NCBI RefSeq assembly: GCF_001421355.1
Contig: NZ_LMKC01000001.1
Coordinates: 62,001 to 126,000 of the forward strand
Direction of reading: 5' to 3'
Length of the DNA stretch: 64,000 nucleotides
DNA from: Sphingomonas sp. Leaf9
GTDB lineage: Bacteria > Pseudomonadota > Alphaproteobacteria > Sphingomonadales > Sphingomonadaceae
This document shows, piece by piece, positions 1 to 8,608 of this stretch (position 1 is the stretch's first letter; every line of letters begins with the position of its first letter). Below the pieces are notes generated by a model, which was given only the letters and a program-made list of their open reading frames with translations, was not told the origin of the DNA and did not search any database. Both the position numbers and the translations under genes were made by a program.

Positions 1-57
1 CCCCATGCCCCGGCGGCCGATGCGGGCGACTCGGCGGAAATCCTGCAACTCGCTTGA
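1..57 (+). CDS. C-terminal end of an unidentified protein (partial)
   Basis: An open frame enters from the left edge and stops at TGA 55-57. It encodes the last 18 residues of a protein, ending in EILQLA. Codon third positions are mostly G or C, as in the neighbouring genes, which supports real coding. In many alphaproteobacteria lexA follows molybdopterin genes such as moeA, so this could be a moeA tail, but 18 residues cannot show that. The stop lies inside the predicted lexA -35 region. Confidence 0.5.
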   Translation, partial: PHAPAADAGDSAEILQLA

Positions 58-82
58 CGGCGTATAAATCGTTTCCTATTGG
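54..82 (+). promoter_or_regulatory. Predicted lexA promoter
   Basis: TTGACG (54-59) and TATTGG (77-82) are separated by 17 bases and resemble sigma-70-type -35 and -10 boxes. The -35 match is good and the -10 match is weak. TATAAA at 63-68 is an alternative -10. The element runs directly into the SOS box, where a bound repressor would block transcription. Confidence 0.45.
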
Positions 83-96
83 TTCCACGTCTGTTC
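82..96 (+). promoter_or_regulatory. LexA binding site (SOS box)
   Basis: The sequence GTTC-N7-GTTC (82-85 and 93-96) is an exact match to the direct-repeat SOS box of alphaproteobacteria. It lies 15 bases before the lexA start codon. This is the expected site for LexA autorepression. Confidence 0.85.
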
Positions 97-111
97 CGAC
101 GGAGGACGTTT

Positions 112-774
112 ATGCTGACGCGTAAGCAGCACGAGTTGATCTGCTTCATCGACGACCGGTTGAAGGCAACCGGGGTCTCCCCCTCGTTCGAGGAGATGAA
201 GGAAGCGCTCGACCTCAAGTCGAAGTCGGGCGTCCACCGCCTGATCTCGGCGCTGGAGGAACGCGAATTCATCCGCCGCCTGCCCAACCGTGCCCGTGCG
301 CTGGAAGTGTTGCGGATGCCCGACCGCCCGGTCGCGAAAAAGCCGGTCGCCAAGCCTGCCGCAACGCCCCGTGCTGCCCCGCAGCCCGCCAACGACGTTG
401 TCGAACTGCCGCTGCACGGCCGCATCGCCGCCGGTGTCCCGATCGAGGCGATCGAGGGGCAGGCGACGCTACCCGTTCCCGCCGCGCTGCTCGGCGCCGG
501 CGACCACTATGCGCTCGAGGTGGCCGGAGATTCGATGGTGGAGGCCGGCATCCTCGACGGCGACTATGCCCTGGTCCGCCGCACCGAAACCGCCCGCGAC
601 GGCGAAATCGTGGTCGCGCTGATCGAGGATAGCGAGGCGACGCTGAAATATTTCCGTCGCGAGGGCGCGATGATCCGCCTCGACCCCGCCAACCGCAGCT
701 ACGACCCCCAGCGCTACCGCCCCGAGCAGGTGCGGGTGCAGGGCAAGCTGGCCGGACTGCTGCGTCGCTACTAA
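112..774 (+). CDS. lexA: LexA repressor, SOS regulator
   Basis: This 220-residue protein represses DNA-damage genes until RecA* stimulates its self-cleavage. The N-terminal winged helix-turn-helix covers about residues 1-65, and a Pro/Ala-rich linker follows. The S24 peptidase-like domain begins at about residue 95. Visible catalytic features are the Ala107-Gly108 cleavage site (RIAAGVP), Ser141 in AGDSMVEAG and Lys179 in ATLKYF. I chose ATG 112 because GGAGG lies just upstream and the protein starts MLTRKQHEL, as LexA proteins do. A start at 79 would place translation inside the operator. The SOS box at 82-96 implies autoregulation. Identification is secure. Confidence 0.97.
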   Translation: MLTRKQHELICFIDDRLKATGVSPSFEEMKEALDLKSKSGVHRLISALEEREFIRRLPNRARALEVLRMPDRPVAKKPVAKPAATPRAAPQPANDVVELPLHGRIAAGVPIEAIEGQATLPVPAALLGAGDHYALEVAGDSMVEAGILDGDYALVRRTETARDGEIVVALIEDSEATLKYFRREGAMIRLDPANRSYDPQRYRPEQVRVQGKLAGLLRRY

Positions 775-812
775 CTCGCAACAGCACATTTGACCGCGAA
801 AACGCGGCGAGT

Positions 813-867
813 GTGAACTTTGTGAACTTTGGCCAAATAGCCTTTGGCTGACAGTCACTTAGCCAAA
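813..867 (+). repeat. AT-richer intergenic stretch with a tandem repeat and competing small hairpins
   Basis: GTGAACTTT occurs twice in tandem (813-821, 822-830). GCCAAA (832-837) can pair with TTTGGC (843-848), and TTTGGCT (843-849) can instead pair with AGCCAAA (861-867). The two hairpins therefore exclude each other. The region is clearly AT-richer than its surroundings and carries no convincing gene. It lies between the lexA stop and the converging alpha-glucuronidase gene. Its function is unknown. Confidence 0.4.
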
Positions 868-917
868 ATGCTAAATCACGGGTGCTGGTCCGTTTGACGC
901 GGACCAGTGAACTTACC

Positions 918-944
918 GTCACCCCGGCCTTGCGCCGGGGTCCC
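918..944. repeat. Dispersed palindromic repeat / possible terminator
   Basis: CCCCGGC (922-928) pairs with GCCGGGG (934-940) across a five-base loop. The element begins GTCACCCCGG and ends CCGGGGTCCC, the same pattern as the arms of the larger inverted repeat at 32082-32164. It sits between convergent lexA and the GH67 gene and is followed on the plus strand by a pyrimidine-rich CTTCTTTG. It may act as a weak terminator. Confidence 0.5.
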
Positions 945-969
945 CTTCTTTGTTAGAACAGCGGAAACC

Positions 970-3099
970 CTACCGCCCATTCCCTGGCGCATAGGGGGTC
1001 CGAACCGCCTTGTACCACGCCAGCGGATGCGCCGGCGGCACCACACCTGCCGGCAACGCCCGCCCCGACACCTCGGCGAAATAGGCGATACAGGCATCCC
1101 GCCACCACTGCGCCTCGGCCCGCTGGATCGTCAGGAACTGGCTGACCTCGGCATGGCGCTGGTCATCCACCTTTCCTTTGAGCGCCGCCCACTGCCCCTG
1201 CATCGCCGCGACCTCGGCCACGCCCCGGTCGTACCGCCCGACCAATTCCTCCCACAGCGTCCGCCCCGACGCCATCCGCCGCTCCCACGGCACATGGTGG
1301 AACCACAGCAGCAGGTCCTCGGGCACCGTCGCCGGATCGCCCCACCGCTTTGCCAGTGCCGGCGCATATTGCCCGACCGCATCGCTACCGCTCCGCGTCC
1401 GGTCGAACCCGATCCCCACGCGGTCGGCCTTGTGATAATAGACCGGGTTCCAGTCCGGTCGCGCCAGATCGTCGACCCACGGCCCCGGCCCATAATGGTG
1501 CCCGGTCGCGAACAGGTGGTGCAGCCCCAGCGGCATCATGTAATCGACCACCGCCTGCCGCGACCGCAGCATCATCGCCGCCGCCGGCTCGGCCACCGCC
1601 TGCCCCCACGTCATCGCCGCCCAATCGCGCGCGATTGCGTCCGCCCGGTCATCCGGATTCCACGCCAGCCGCCCAAAGGCATACCAGTTCGCCTGATCGA
1701 ACTGCGACCCGGACCAGTTACGGTCCGTCCCGACATTGGCGACCCCCGCCATCCCGCTCAGCCCACCCGGCCGTGCCAGCACGTCGGCAACGGTCGAACC
1801 CTTTCGCGGACGCCAGGTGTCGCTGCGCAGCACCTCCTCCCACATCGGCCCCAGATAGGCGAGGTGGGTGGCGAACCCCAGATACTCCTTGGTGATCTGC
1901 ACTTCCATCATCAGGGGCGTGCGCGGCATCGCCCCGAACAGTGGATGGAACGGCTCGCGCGGCTGGAAATCGATCGGTCCGCTCTTGACCTGCACGATCA
2001 CATTATCGGCGAATTTCCCGTCGAGCGGCTGGAACTCGCTATAGGCCTGCTTCGCGCGATCCTCTGGCTTGTCATGGGCATAGACGAACGCCCGCCACAT
2101 CACGACCCCGCCATGGGGTTTGAGCGCGGCGGCCAGCATGTTCGCGCCCTCGGCATGGCTCCGACCATAATCCCCCGGCCCCGGCTGCCCCTCCGAATTG
2201 GCCTTCACCAGAAAGCCGCCGAAATCGGGGATGCGGGCATAGATTTCGTCCGCCTTTGCCTGCCACCATGCCGCAACCTGTGGGTCGAGCGGGTCGGCGG
2301 TCTTCAGGCCGCCGACCTCGATCGGGGCGGAGAATTTGGCCGAAAGGTAGACGCGGATGCCCCACGGGCGGAAGATCGCCGCCAACCGCTCGACCTTCTC
2401 CAGAAACGCCGGGGTCAGCATGTCCGGGCTGGCATTGACGTTGTTCAGCACGGTCCCGTTGATCCCGACCGACGCATTGGCCCGCGCATAATCGGTATAG
2501 CGCGGGTCGCTGAAGCCCGGCAGCTTTTGCCAATCCCACAGCGACTGCCCCGCATAGCCACGCTCGACATAGCCGTCGGGATTATCCCAATGGTTCAGCA
2601 CCCTAAGCGCCAGCCGCGGCCGCTCGACGATCGACAGTCGGTCGAGTGCCTGCCCGGCCTGCGCGATCCGCAACAGCCGGAACGCGCCATACAGAACCCC
2701 CACCGGCCGGTGCGCTGCGATCACCGTGACGGCATGCCCGTCGACCACCACCGATCGCAGCACATAGCCCTCCGGCCCCAGTTCCGACAGCGGCAGGCGC
2801 AATGCCGAGATCCGCGACGACCGGGCAGTCCCGATCAAAATTGCCCCGTCCGCCATAGCACCCGCCGAAACCTGCCGACCGGTCAGCCCCGACAGTCCGC
2901 GCTCCAGTTCCGCCGCCGCGTGCGCGATCGTGGCATCCTGCTCATCCCGAACGACCACCGTCGCCTTCGCAGCGACCGCCGCCGCCTGCGGTGCCGGAAG
3001 CGTCCGATAGCGCAGCCACAGGTCATAGCCGTCCTCGGCACGGGCCGGCGCCGTCCACGCCATGCACAGCAGTACCGCCCACCCGATCGCTCTAAGCAT
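970..3099 (-). CDS. aguA: Alpha-glucuronidase, glycoside hydrolase family 67
   Basis: This protein of about 709 residues removes (4-O-methyl)glucuronic acid from xylo-oligosaccharide ends. A signal peptide (MLRAIGWAVLLCMAWTAPARA) is followed by EDGYDLWLRY, the usual mature start of GH67 enzymes, so export to the periplasm is likely. The probable catalytic acid is the Glu in KANSEGQPGP. Candidate general-base residues lie in LDGKFADN and FQPREPFHPLFG. I chose ATG 3099 because the longer frame adds 20 charged residues ahead of an otherwise normal signal peptide and because GGAAGGGA lies upstream. The divergent neighbour is a GH10 xylanase, and a LacI-type palindrome lies between them, so the two form a xylan-degradation unit. 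Confidence 0.93.
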   Translation of the reverse strand: MLRAIGWAVLLCMAWTAPARAEDGYDLWLRYRTLPAPQAAAVAAKATVVVRDEQDATIAHAAAELERGLSGLTGRQVSAGAMADGAILIGTARSSRISALRLPLSELGPEGYVLRSVVVDGHAVTVIAAHRPVGVLYGAFRLLRIAQAGQALDRLSIVERPRLALRVLNHWDNPDGYVERGYAGQSLWDWQKLPGFSDPRYTDYARANASVGINGTVLNNVNASPDMLTPAFLEKVERLAAIFRPWGIRVYLSAKFSAPIEVGGLKTADPLDPQVAAWWQAKADEIYARIPDFGGFLVKANSEGQPGPGDYGRSHAEGANMLAAALKPHGGVVMWRAFVYAHDKPEDRAKQAYSEFQPLDGKFADNVIVQVKSGPIDFQPREPFHPLFGAMPRTPLMMEVQITKEYLGFATHLAYLGPMWEEVLRSDTWRPRKGSTVADVLARPGGLSGMAGVANVGTDRNWSGSQFDQANWYAFGRLAWNPDDRADAIARDWAAMTWGQAVAEPAAAMMLRSRQAVVDYMMPLGLHHLFATGHHYGPGPWVDDLARPDWNPVYYHKADRVGIGFDRTRSGSDAVGQYAPALAKRWGDPATVPEDLLLWFHHVPWERRMASGRTLWEELVGRYDRGVAEVAAMQGQWAALKGKVDDQRHAEVSQFLTIQRAEAQWWRDACIAYFAEVSGRALPAGVVPPAHPLAWYKAVRTPYAPGNGR

Positions 3100-3158
3100 C
3101 CTGCATCCCTTCCTCCCGTCTGACCGACGGCGTTGACTTGAGGGTATCATCCCAGACA

Positions 3159-3172
3159 TGGTAACGCTACCA
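3159..3172. promoter_or_regulatory. xyl-box-like operator between the GH67 and GH10 genes
   Basis: TGGTAACGCTACCA is a near-perfect palindrome (12 of 14 positions symmetric). It resembles the LacI-family xyl-box reported for Xanthomonas xylan genes (TGGTAGCGCTAACA-like). It lies 31 bases before the xylanase start and 59 bases before the glucuronidase start. A TTGACT at 3133-3138 could be a -35 box, but no clear -10 was found. No LacI-family regulator is encoded in this window. Confidence 0.6.
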
Positions 3173-3202
3173 CGTCAAAGAACGTGGGAGAGGGAGAGCC
3201 TG

Positions 3203-4351
3203 ATGACCATGATCGATCGCCGCAGCATGTTGGCCGGAGGTGCCGCGATGTTCGCCGCGCAAGGCGTTTCCGCAACCCCGGCAGTGTTGACGCCGAAGGC
3301 CGCTGCCGCACAGCGCGGCCGCCGCTTCGGCTCCGCCTTCGCCTGGGCTCCGCCCGGACGTGATGCCGCGTCGTTCAACAATCCGGCCTATGTCGCACTG
3401 CTGCAGCGCGACTGCGCGGTGCTGGTCGCCGAAAACCAGATGAAGTGGCAGGCACTCCGCCCCGCCGCCGACCGGTTCGACTTCACCCAGTTCGACGCGA
3501 TGGTCGATTGGGCGATGCGGCACGGCTTCGCGATGCGCGGGCACACGCTCTACTGGGCCTATTCCAAATGGTTTCCGGCGTGGCTCAACAACCAGGATTT
3601 CGGGCAGCGCCCGGCGACGGCAGCGGCGGGCATCCTCGACCAGCATATCGAGACCGTCACCAAACGCTATGGTCGCAAGATCGACAGCTATGACGTGGTG
3701 AACGAGGCGGTCGATCCCGATACCGGGGACTTGCGCGAAACGTCACTGTCGCGGGCGATGGGCGGGACGGCCAATGTCCTCGACCACGCCTTCCGCACCG
3801 CCCGCGCTGCCGTGCCACATGCCGAGCTGGTCTATAACGATTATATGAGCTGGGAAGATGGCAACGAGAAGCATCGCGCCGGCGTGCTGTCGTTGCTGGA
3901 GGCGTTCCGCCAGCGGGGCACGCCGGTCGATGCGCTGGGCGTGCAGTCGCATATCGGCCTGTTCCAGCCGACAACCAATGCCGGTGCGGTCGCCCACCGG
4001 TTGGAGCCCGAATGGCGGCGGTTCCTCGACCGGGTGGTGGCGATGGGATACCGGCTGGTCATTACCGAATTCGACGTGCGCGATCGCGGCCTGCCCGTCG
4101 CCGTGGGTCCACGCGACCGCGGCGTCGCCGACTTTGCGCGCGCCTATCTGGACATCATGCTGTCCTATCCGCAGCTGGGGGACGTCCTCGCCTGGGGCCT
4201 GAGCGATCGCTACAGCTGGCTGCGCGGGTTCGAACCGCGTCCCGACGGTGCGGTCGCGCGCGGCTGCCTCTATGACATGGACCTCCGCCCCAAGCCGCTG
4301 CGCGATGCGATCGTCGCGGCGCTGGCCGGCGGCGTGCCACGCAAACGCTGA
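3203..4351 (+). CDS. Endo-1,4-beta-xylanase, glycoside hydrolase family 10
   Basis: This 382-residue secreted xylanase cleaves internal beta-1,4-xylosidic bonds. The N-terminus (IDRRSMLAGGAAMFAAQGVSA) has a twin-arginine RRSML motif and a hydrophobic stretch, suggesting Tat export. The GH10 catalytic acid/base is the Glu in YDVVNEAVD, and the nucleophile is the Glu in VITEFDVRD. Substrate-site motifs ENQMKW and GHTLYWAYS are also present. ATG 3203 was chosen because AGGGAGAG precedes it closely; upstream residues would overlap the operator. With the divergent GH67 enzyme it would turn glucuronoxylan into xylo-oligosaccharides. Length is normal for a single-domain GH10 enzyme. Confidence 0.94.
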   Translation: MTMIDRRSMLAGGAAMFAAQGVSATPAVLTPKAAAAQRGRRFGSAFAWAPPGRDAASFNNPAYVALLQRDCAVLVAENQMKWQALRPAADRFDFTQFDAMVDWAMRHGFAMRGHTLYWAYSKWFPAWLNNQDFGQRPATAAAGILDQHIETVTKRYGRKIDSYDVVNEAVDPDTGDLRETSLSRAMGGTANVLDHAFRTARAAVPHAELVYNDYMSWEDGNEKHRAGVLSLLEAFRQRGTPVDALGVQSHIGLFQPTTNAGAVAHRLEPEWRRFLDRVVAMGYRLVITEFDVRDRGLPVAVGPRDRGVADFARAYLDIMLSYPQLGDVLAWGLSDRYSWLRGFEPRPDGAVARGCLYDMDLRPKPLRDAIVAALAGGVPRKR

Positions 4352-4354
4352 ACC

Positions 4355-4376
4355 GGCGGCGGTGTTACCCGCCGCC
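4355..4376. terminator. GC-rich hairpin between convergent xylanase and tamB
   Basis: GGCGGCGG (4355-4362) pairs perfectly with CCGCCGCC (4369-4376) across a six-base loop. It fills the 30-base gap between two convergent genes. No T-run follows on either strand, so intrinsic termination would be weak or need help. Confidence 0.45.
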
Positions 4377-4381
4377 GCCCA

Positions 4382-7300
4382 TCAATAATCGCGGCTGTAG
4401 CGCAGCGATGCGTTCGACCCGCCGAACGATCCGGTCTGCGACAACAGCCTCAGCGTCTTGGTCAGCGCGATCTGGATCTGCGTGGCGGTGAAGCCGCGCG
4501 CGTCGGTGATGATCTCGACATAGATATCGTCGGTCAGGTACTTGCCCGCCGCCAGCGACGTGCCGCGCCCGCTCGCCTCATCGCCGCCCATCACCCGCAG
4601 CCGGTCGAACCCGGTTGCCGAACGCAGCTTGCCCAGCGGGTTCAGCCCGCCACCACCCGAGCCGCGCAGCGAGTTCAACGCCGCCGCCAGCTGGATCGCC
4701 TCGGTCGCCGACAGGTTCGTCACCGAACTGCCGAACAACAGCCGTGACAGCACCTCGTCCTGCGCCAGCGACGGCGTGGAGTTGAACGCGATCTGCGGCG
4801 CCTGCGCGGTGCCCGACACGTTGATCGTGGCAGTGATCCCCTCGGCAGTGGTCGATGCGACGATATCGATGACGGGGTTCATATAATCCTCGCCCTCGAA
4901 CCGGATCATGCCGCGTTCGACCTCGAACCGCTTGCCGGCGAACGAATAGGTCCCGCGCACGAGCTGCAACTGCCCGTTGATCGTCGGCGCGGCGGACGTG
5001 CCGGCGACGCGCAGGTTCGCCTGCCATTCCGATTCCAGCCCCATGCCCGACACGAACAGCCGGTTGTCGGCTCGCACCCGCAGCGCGAGGCGGAACAGGC
5101 CGGCGGATGCCGCCGCCTGCCGCTGCTGCACGGCGTTCGGCCGGTTCGCATCGCTCTTGCGCCGGACCCCGGTCAGCTCCGGCACTTCGGCCGCACCCTG
5201 GCGGATGATCTGGTAGCGGGCCTCGGGGATGATGATATCGCCCGAGATCAGCCCACCGTCGCGCCCGTTCTGGATACGGATGTCGCCGGTCGCCGACGCG
5301 CCCAACGCATCGCTGCGCGCGAGCTGGGCATTGCGCAGCTGTGCCTTGATATCGATCGGGAAGCCGCTGTTCGCCGCCAGCCCGACCGTGCCCTGTGCAG
5401 CGACCGTCCCTTCGCCGGCACGCGCGCGCATCTGGGTCAGTTCGAACCGATCGTTGGTGAACCGCCCGTCGATGCCGAGATTGGTCAGCCGGGTGCCCAG
5501 CGTCTCATTCTCATAGGTCAGGTTGTTCGCCCGGACGATGCCGGTCAGCTGCGGTGCCTGCACCCGTCCGCCGAAATCGGCGGCAAGGCCGATCGGCCCC
5601 GACAATTGCTGGTCGGCCAGCCCCGCGAAGGAGAACAGCACGCCCGCCGGCCCATTATACCGGATGCCGCCCGACAGTGGTGCCGCCAGCATCCGCGTGA
5701 CCCACGATCCGCTGCCCGGCGGCAGCGGCCGGAGGTTCGCGACCATCCGCCCCACCGTCGTCGTGCCGCGCCGGATCAGCGCACGGCCGCTGCCGCCTTC
5801 GGGACGAAGATCGCCGGCAAAGACGATATCGACCGGTTCGGAGATCGAGGCGAGGCTGGTCCGCTGGAAATTGCGGATGGTCAGCCGGGCATCTGCGCGC
5901 GGGAAGCTCTGATCCGCTGCCTGCGCGAAATCGAGGCTGCCCGTCGCGGTGCCGCCAAGCCCGGTGTCGGGGACGAAGGCGTTGACGATGCTCAGGTCCA
6001 GCCGGTCGAGCCGGGTCTGGATCGACATGCCATTGCCATAGACACCCGCCGCACGGATCGAACCCTGCGCGAAATCGATACGGGTCGGATACAGGCGATA
6101 GCCGCCCGGAGCCGAGGTGATCCGCGCCGGGTTGACCGTCTTGAACGGGATCGAATTGGCGACACCCTGCAACGCGACCAGGTAGTCGTTCGGCCGCAGC
6201 CGCGCATTGGCCGCGACCCGGAACGGGACGCCCGACGATCCTTCGGTAAACAGCTGCGCGGTGCCGTTGCCGCCGCGATAGTTGATCTTGGCGCGGCTGC
6301 GCTGGACGACGAAATCACCCATCGACAGGTTCGCGACCTGCGCGTCGGCGACGATTTCCGGCTGGTCGTACAGCACCGCGCTGCCGGTCACGATCGCGCG
6401 ACCGATCCGCAGGCCCATATTGCCGGGGATCACCGCGTTCGATGCCTGCGCATTGACGTCGGCGCGCTGGAACTTGCCCTGCGCCGACAGTCGGGCGATG
6501 CCCGCGACGCCCGATCCGGCGAAGTTCACCCGGCCCGCGAACGGGCCGGCGTCGGTCGCTTCGATCCGGCCGTCGATGTTCATGCCGGCAAAGGTCGCCG
6601 AACGGATGTCGGCCGCCAGGCGCGGCGCGGTCGACAGCAGCACGTCGGCGCGGAACGGGCCGTAATCGGTGTTGCCCGTCGCCTGGATCGCATAGCGATC
6701 ACCCTGCCCGCGCACCCGCGCCTCCAATCCGGTCAGCCCGACACCGACACCCGGTCGCGCGGCCCGCAGCAGCACCTGCGGCGCGGCAACGGTACCGGTC
6801 ACCCGTGCGGTAAGCGGACCATATTGCGTCGAATATGCATCGGCATTGAACAGCAGCGGCCCGGCCGGATCATACCGTCCCGAACCGTTGGTGATGCGGA
6901 ACTGTGGCGCGTTCATCCGCACGTTGGCGAAGCTGACGATCCCGTCCGGCCCCACCCCGACATCCGCCCGCGTGGTGGTGACATTGCCGCCCAGGAAGTT
7001 GCGGATGCCTTCGTTGAACAGCCGCGTCGTCTGCGCCACGACCCGCCCCTTGATCCCGAAGCCGCCATTCGGCGCGGCGTAGAGGCTGGCATCGGTCGTC
7101 AGGTTCAGGATGCCGATGCTGGCAACCTCGTAATCGTTGATCCGCCCCTTGATCGCACCGGTATAACGCCCGGTGGTCAGGTTCGCGGCTACGATCGCGG
7201 TCGCATCAATCCGGTCGGATCGGATACGCAGATTGTCGGACAGCACCTGATCGCCCGAAATGGCCAGGTCGCCGTTCAGCGCGACATTGGTGACCAGCCC

Positions 7301-8608
7301 GCCGACGGCCGCGTTCAACCCGGAAATCCGGCGCGCTTTCGCCGCGATCGGGATCAGGATGCGGTTGGAATCGACCGTCGCCTTGCCCTCGGCATATAGC
7401 TGTTCGACGACGGTTTCGCCGAAGCCCAGTGCGGCGGCCTGTACCTTGTAATCCACGGTCGGCGTGGCGAACGCACCGTCCAGCACGACGGCGGCGCGCA
7501 CCGATCGGCCGTTCAGGTTCGGCGCGATCGCCCCGGGCGTCAGCAGCATCGCTTCGGTGCGGAAATTGCCGAACCGGCTGTTGCCCAGATCGAGCAGACC
7601 GGCGGCGTTCACTGCCAGCGCGCTGGAACGCAGCTGGATGCGCGTATCGGCCTTGCGGTTTGCCAGCGCGGCGTCGATCGCCACGACCATGCGCGGAGCG
7701 GTCAGCCGCTCGACCGGTCCCAGCAGGATCAGCCCCGGCCGCGTCGATCCGCGCACCGTGAAACGACCATCGCGACCGGTCAGCGCTAGGTCGGCAAGCG
7801 GCTGTCCGCCGAGCGTTCCGGCCAGCCGTCCGCGCCAATTGGCCCAGTCCCCCTGCCCGTCGACCGTGGCGACGATCGGCGCCTTCAGCCCGGCCATGCC
7901 GGCAATCATGCCATTGGCCGGCCCGGTGATCCGCGCATCGACGTCGAACCGGTTATCGTCGGGAACGGCATCGAGCTTCAGTGCAACCCGGTCGCCGCCG
8001 GCCACGCCCGGCGCGGCGATGGTTGCGGCATTGGCGGTCACCTGTGCGCGGCGGTCGGCGATATGCACCTCACCGTCGAGCTTCGCGAGATGGCGCTGCC
8101 CGGTCACCGCCGGCCCGACCTCGATCCGGTCGACGACCAGGCGGTTCACATCGATGTCATAGTCGGGCAGCAGCGGCGCGTTGAGATCGCTCGGCGGCGT
8201 GTCCTTCAGCACCGGATTGCGGGCGTAGCGGACCAACGGGCTGGTCAGGCTGCGGATATCGACATGCCCGTTCGCAAAGGCGAAGGGCCGCCAGTCAACC
8301 GCGATCGCCGGCGAATAGGCGAAGACACCCTTCGTATCGCTCAGCCGCAGGTCGCGAACCGTCATCGCGCCGTAGAGCGATCCATCGATCCGTCCGATAT
8401 TTACCTTCAGCCCCGAGGCGGTGGTGTAGCCGTCGAGCTTGCCGACGACGAACCCGCGCCCCGGCCCAGTGTTCAGACCGAACACCAGCGCCACGAGCAG
8501 GAGCAGGAGCGCGACGATCGCGATGCCGATCCATTTCAGGATTTTGACCCATAGCGGGCGGTCACGCACGACGACGGTTTCGGTGGCGGGCATGTCGATG
8601 TCGGTCAT
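4382..8608 (-). CDS. tamB: TamB, translocation and assembly module inner-membrane protein
   Basis: This is a very large protein of 1408 residues. One N-terminal transmembrane segment (about residues 22-46, rich in Leu/Val/Ala) is followed by a long periplasmic beta-rich region made of repeating short strands. The conserved TamB C-terminal domain (DUF490) lies at about residues 1050-1408 and ends SLRYSRDY. TamB works with TamA in outer-membrane protein assembly and belongs to the AsmA-like family linked to phospholipid transfer across the periplasm. The start codon overlaps the tamA stop (TGATG at 8606-8610), showing translational coupling. Length is near the usual 1200-1450 residues. Confidence 0.93.
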   Translation of the reverse strand: MTDIDMPATETVVVRDRPLWVKILKWIGIAIVALLLLLVALVFGLNTGPGRGFVVGKLDGYTTASGLKVNIGRIDGSLYGAMTVRDLRLSDTKGVFAYSPAIAVDWRPFAFANGHVDIRSLTSPLVRYARNPVLKDTPPSDLNAPLLPDYDIDVNRLVVDRIEVGPAVTGQRHLAKLDGEVHIADRRAQVTANAATIAAPGVAGGDRVALKLDAVPDDNRFDVDARITGPANGMIAGMAGLKAPIVATVDGQGDWANWRGRLAGTLGGQPLADLALTGRDGRFTVRGSTRPGLILLGPVERLTAPRMVVAIDAALANRKADTRIQLRSSALAVNAAGLLDLGNSRFGNFRTEAMLLTPGAIAPNLNGRSVRAAVVLDGAFATPTVDYKVQAAALGFGETVVEQLYAEGKATVDSNRILIPIAAKARRISGLNAAVGGLVTNVALNGDLAISGDQVLSDNLRIRSDRIDATAIVAANLTTGRYTGAIKGRINDYEVASIGILNLTTDASLYAAPNGGFGIKGRVVAQTTRLFNEGIRNFLGGNVTTTRADVGVGPDGIVSFANVRMNAPQFRITNGSGRYDPAGPLLFNADAYSTQYGPLTARVTGTVAAPQVLLRAARPGVGVGLTGLEARVRGQGDRYAIQATGNTDYGPFRADVLLSTAPRLAADIRSATFAGMNIDGRIEATDAGPFAGRVNFAGSGVAGIARLSAQGKFQRADVNAQASNAVIPGNMGLRIGRAIVTGSAVLYDQPEIVADAQVANLSMGDFVVQRSRAKINYRGGNGTAQLFTEGSSGVPFRVAANARLRPNDYLVALQGVANSIPFKTVNPARITSAPGGYRLYPTRIDFAQGSIRAAGVYGNGMSIQTRLDRLDLSIVNAFVPDTGLGGTATGSLDFAQAADQSFPRADARLTIRNFQRTSLASISEPVDIVFAGDLRPEGGSGRALIRRGTTTVGRMVANLRPLPPGSGSWVTRMLAAPLSGGIRYNGPAGVLFSFAGLADQQLSGPIGLAADFGGRVQAPQLTGIVRANNLTYENETLGTRLTNLGIDGRFTNDRFELTQMRARAGEGTVAAQGTVGLAANSGFPIDIKAQLRNAQLARSDALGASATGDIRIQNGRDGGLISGDIIIPEARYQIIRQGAAEVPELTGVRRKSDANRPNAVQQRQAAASAGLFRLALRVRADNRLFVSGMGLESEWQANLRVAGTSAAPTINGQLQLVRGTYSFAGKRFEVERGMIRFEGEDYMNPVIDIVASTTAEGITATINVSGTAQAPQIAFNSTPSLAQDEVLSRLLFGSSVTNLSATEAIQLAAALNSLRGSGGGGLNPLGKLRSATGFDRLRVMGGDEASGRGTSLAAGKYLTDDIYVEIITDARGFTATQIQIALTKTLRLLSQTGSFGGSNASLRYSRDY

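Noticed and set aside
813..830. GAAC-N5-GAAC as a second SOS box
   Set aside because: Alphaproteobacterial SOS boxes need seven bases between the half-sites; here there are five.
907..3123. Long plus-strand frame (738 codons) antisense to the alpha-glucuronidase
   Set aside because: It is Arg/Pro/His-rich, lacks any recognised motif and mirrors a strong GH67 gene. Similar mirror frames over tamB (5606-7399) and cheA (61586-63892) are by-products of high GC.
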